Positions 63,362 through 64,000 of a stretch of 64,000 nt of DNA are shown here, one piece after another. Under the pieces are notes generated by a model. It did not search any database, was not told the origin of the DNA, and saw nothing but the letters and a program-made list of their open reading frames with translations. The stretch lies in contig NZ_JACCKX010000001.1 in assembly GCF_013423955.1 (NCBI RefSeq), positions 2,852,001 through 2,916,000 of the forward strand, written 5' to 3'. The stretch is from Ottowia beijingensis. GTDB lineage: Bacteria > Pseudomonadota > Gammaproteobacteria > Burkholderiales > Burkholderiaceae_C. The position numbers and the translations under genes are program-made. Numbering within the stretch: the first letter of the stretch is position 1; each line of letters starts with the position of its first letter.

Positions 63362-64000
63362 AGACCATTGCATAACCGCTCGGATTGAGGCGTGATGCTG
63401 GTCTACGGCGCCATCTTGGATGTTTTCGAGCGTTTGTTGCCCCGGATTTCTGTGCTTGGGGGCGTTTCAGCGCCCCGTTTCGCCTTTCAGGGCGCACCTG
63501 CCCCAGCAAGCTCCATCGCTTTGAGCTTGCGATGGGCCTTCAGCAGATTCATCCCCAATGCCGCCCAGCACATCTGCGCCTGTACCTTCGCTGTGCCGAA
63601 GTAGCGCGCCCTGCCCAAGTGGAACCTGCGCTTCATCGTGCCGAAGGCCTGCTCCACCTTGAAGCGGATGGAGCCGATCTGCTTGTTGAATTGCTTGAGT
63701 AGCGCATGCACCGGCTTGCCCGCGCTGCCCTTGTGCTGGATCAGATCACCGATGCCACGCTCGGCGAGCCACTGCCGGTTGGCCTTGCTCGCATAACCCT
63801 TGTCGGCCAGCACGGCCTCTATCCCAGGCGAGAGTGCCTCGACGATCTCAGGCAACTTGTTGATCTCGGCTTCGTTGGCTGGGTGCACCTGCACATGCCG
63901 GGCGTAGCCGTCTTCGCTGTCGACTGCCGTGTGGCCCCGGTAGCCGAAGAAGGCGTGTTTGCCTTTCTTGACCCAGCGCGCTTCACTGTCGGCGCTGTCA
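63362..64000 (-). mobile_element. IS5-family insertion sequence, right part
   Basis: The outer end is placed near GACCATTGCATAACCGC, which looks like an IS5-family terminal inverted repeat; the preceding TTAA may be target duplication. The other end is beyond the window, so completeness cannot be judged. It lies 79 bases beyond vapB. Confidence 0.6.
63487..64000 (-). CDS. IS5-family DDE transposase, C-terminal part
   Basis: Open from the window edge: DSEARWVKKGKHAFFGYRGH, AVLADKGYASKANRQWLAERGIGD (second Asp region) and IGSIRFKVEQAFGTMKRRFHLGRARYFG (the C-terminal catalytic Glu in a KxxxExxFG-like context). About 171 residues are seen. The frame is intact here, so the element may be active. 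Confidence 0.9.
   Translation of the reverse strand, partial: DSADSEARWVKKGKHAFFGYRGHTAVDSEDGYARHVQVHPANEAEINKLPEIVEALSPGIEAVLADKGYASKANRQWLAERGIGDLIQHKGSAGKPVHALLKQFNKQIGSIRFKVEQAFGTMKRRFHLGRARYFGTAKVQAQMCWAALGMNLLKAHRKLKAMELAGAGAP

Overview
The window is about 64 kb of GC-rich DNA from a betaproteobacterium, most likely a member of the Comamonadaceae (Burkholderiales; Acidovorax/Ottowia-like). This placement rests on protein character and gene order (rpsB-tsf-pyrH-frr-uppS-cdsA-dxr-rseP-bamA-skp-lpxD-fabZ-lpxA-lpxB-rnhB; carA-carB-greA; rlmE-ftsH-folP...glmM), a PHA regulator, and a Burkholderiales-type TctAB pair. It is almost entirely chromosomal core sequence.

Layout. 0-9.8 kb: end of an alpha/beta hydrolase, relA, tRNA-Val, phaR, rimO, tRNA-Leu (minus), rnr, an unknown gene, and nnr (minus). 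10-11.2 kb: dadA (minus). 11.3-26.7 kb: a long plus-strand block from translation factors through isoprenoid and phospholipid synthesis to outer-membrane and lipid A assembly. 26.7-33.7 kb: an rRNA methyltransferase, carA, two small genes (one a probable lipoprotein), carB and greA. 33.7-37.9 kb: a DUF4149-like membrane protein, a Kdo hydroxylase, a putative glycosyltransferase (minus), and yhbY/rlmE divergent. 38-45.4 kb: ftsH, folP and glmM, with a Tat-exported molybdopterin S/N-oxide reductase carrying a C-terminal cytochrome c motif between folP and glmM, preceded by a perfect FNR-type box. 45.6-62.6 kb: a spermidine-synthase-like protein, a GspE/PilB-type ATPase, tctBA, DUF3422, ggt, two EamA transporters, an SDR, a MaoC-Pta fusion, SulP and qor. 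62.6-64 kb: a VapBC toxin-antitoxin pair with a palindromic operator, then the end of an IS5-family element cut by the window edge.

Two things dominate beyond the gene list. First, 24 genes carry 31 apparent frameshifts. Every one fits loss of 1-2 bases, mostly in short C or G runs, and repairing them gives family-typical lengths in essential genes (bamA, lpxB, uppS, rseP, glmM, folP, carAB). This looks like a consensus/sequencing artefact and not gene decay, so I annotate these as single CDSs. Second, gaps are packed with dispersed palindromic repeats of at least six families. One family, with the core GCGCAAGCAGCTAT, occurs as about 90-bp full copies between genes and as short copies that sit in frame inside rimO, nnr, dadA, lpxB, an rRNA methyltransferase gene and possibly dxr. 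In the forward orientation the core is always read in the same frame, giving a recurrent A-Q-x-A-T peptide. This resembles the Rickettsia palindromic elements in behaviour and is the most interesting signal here.
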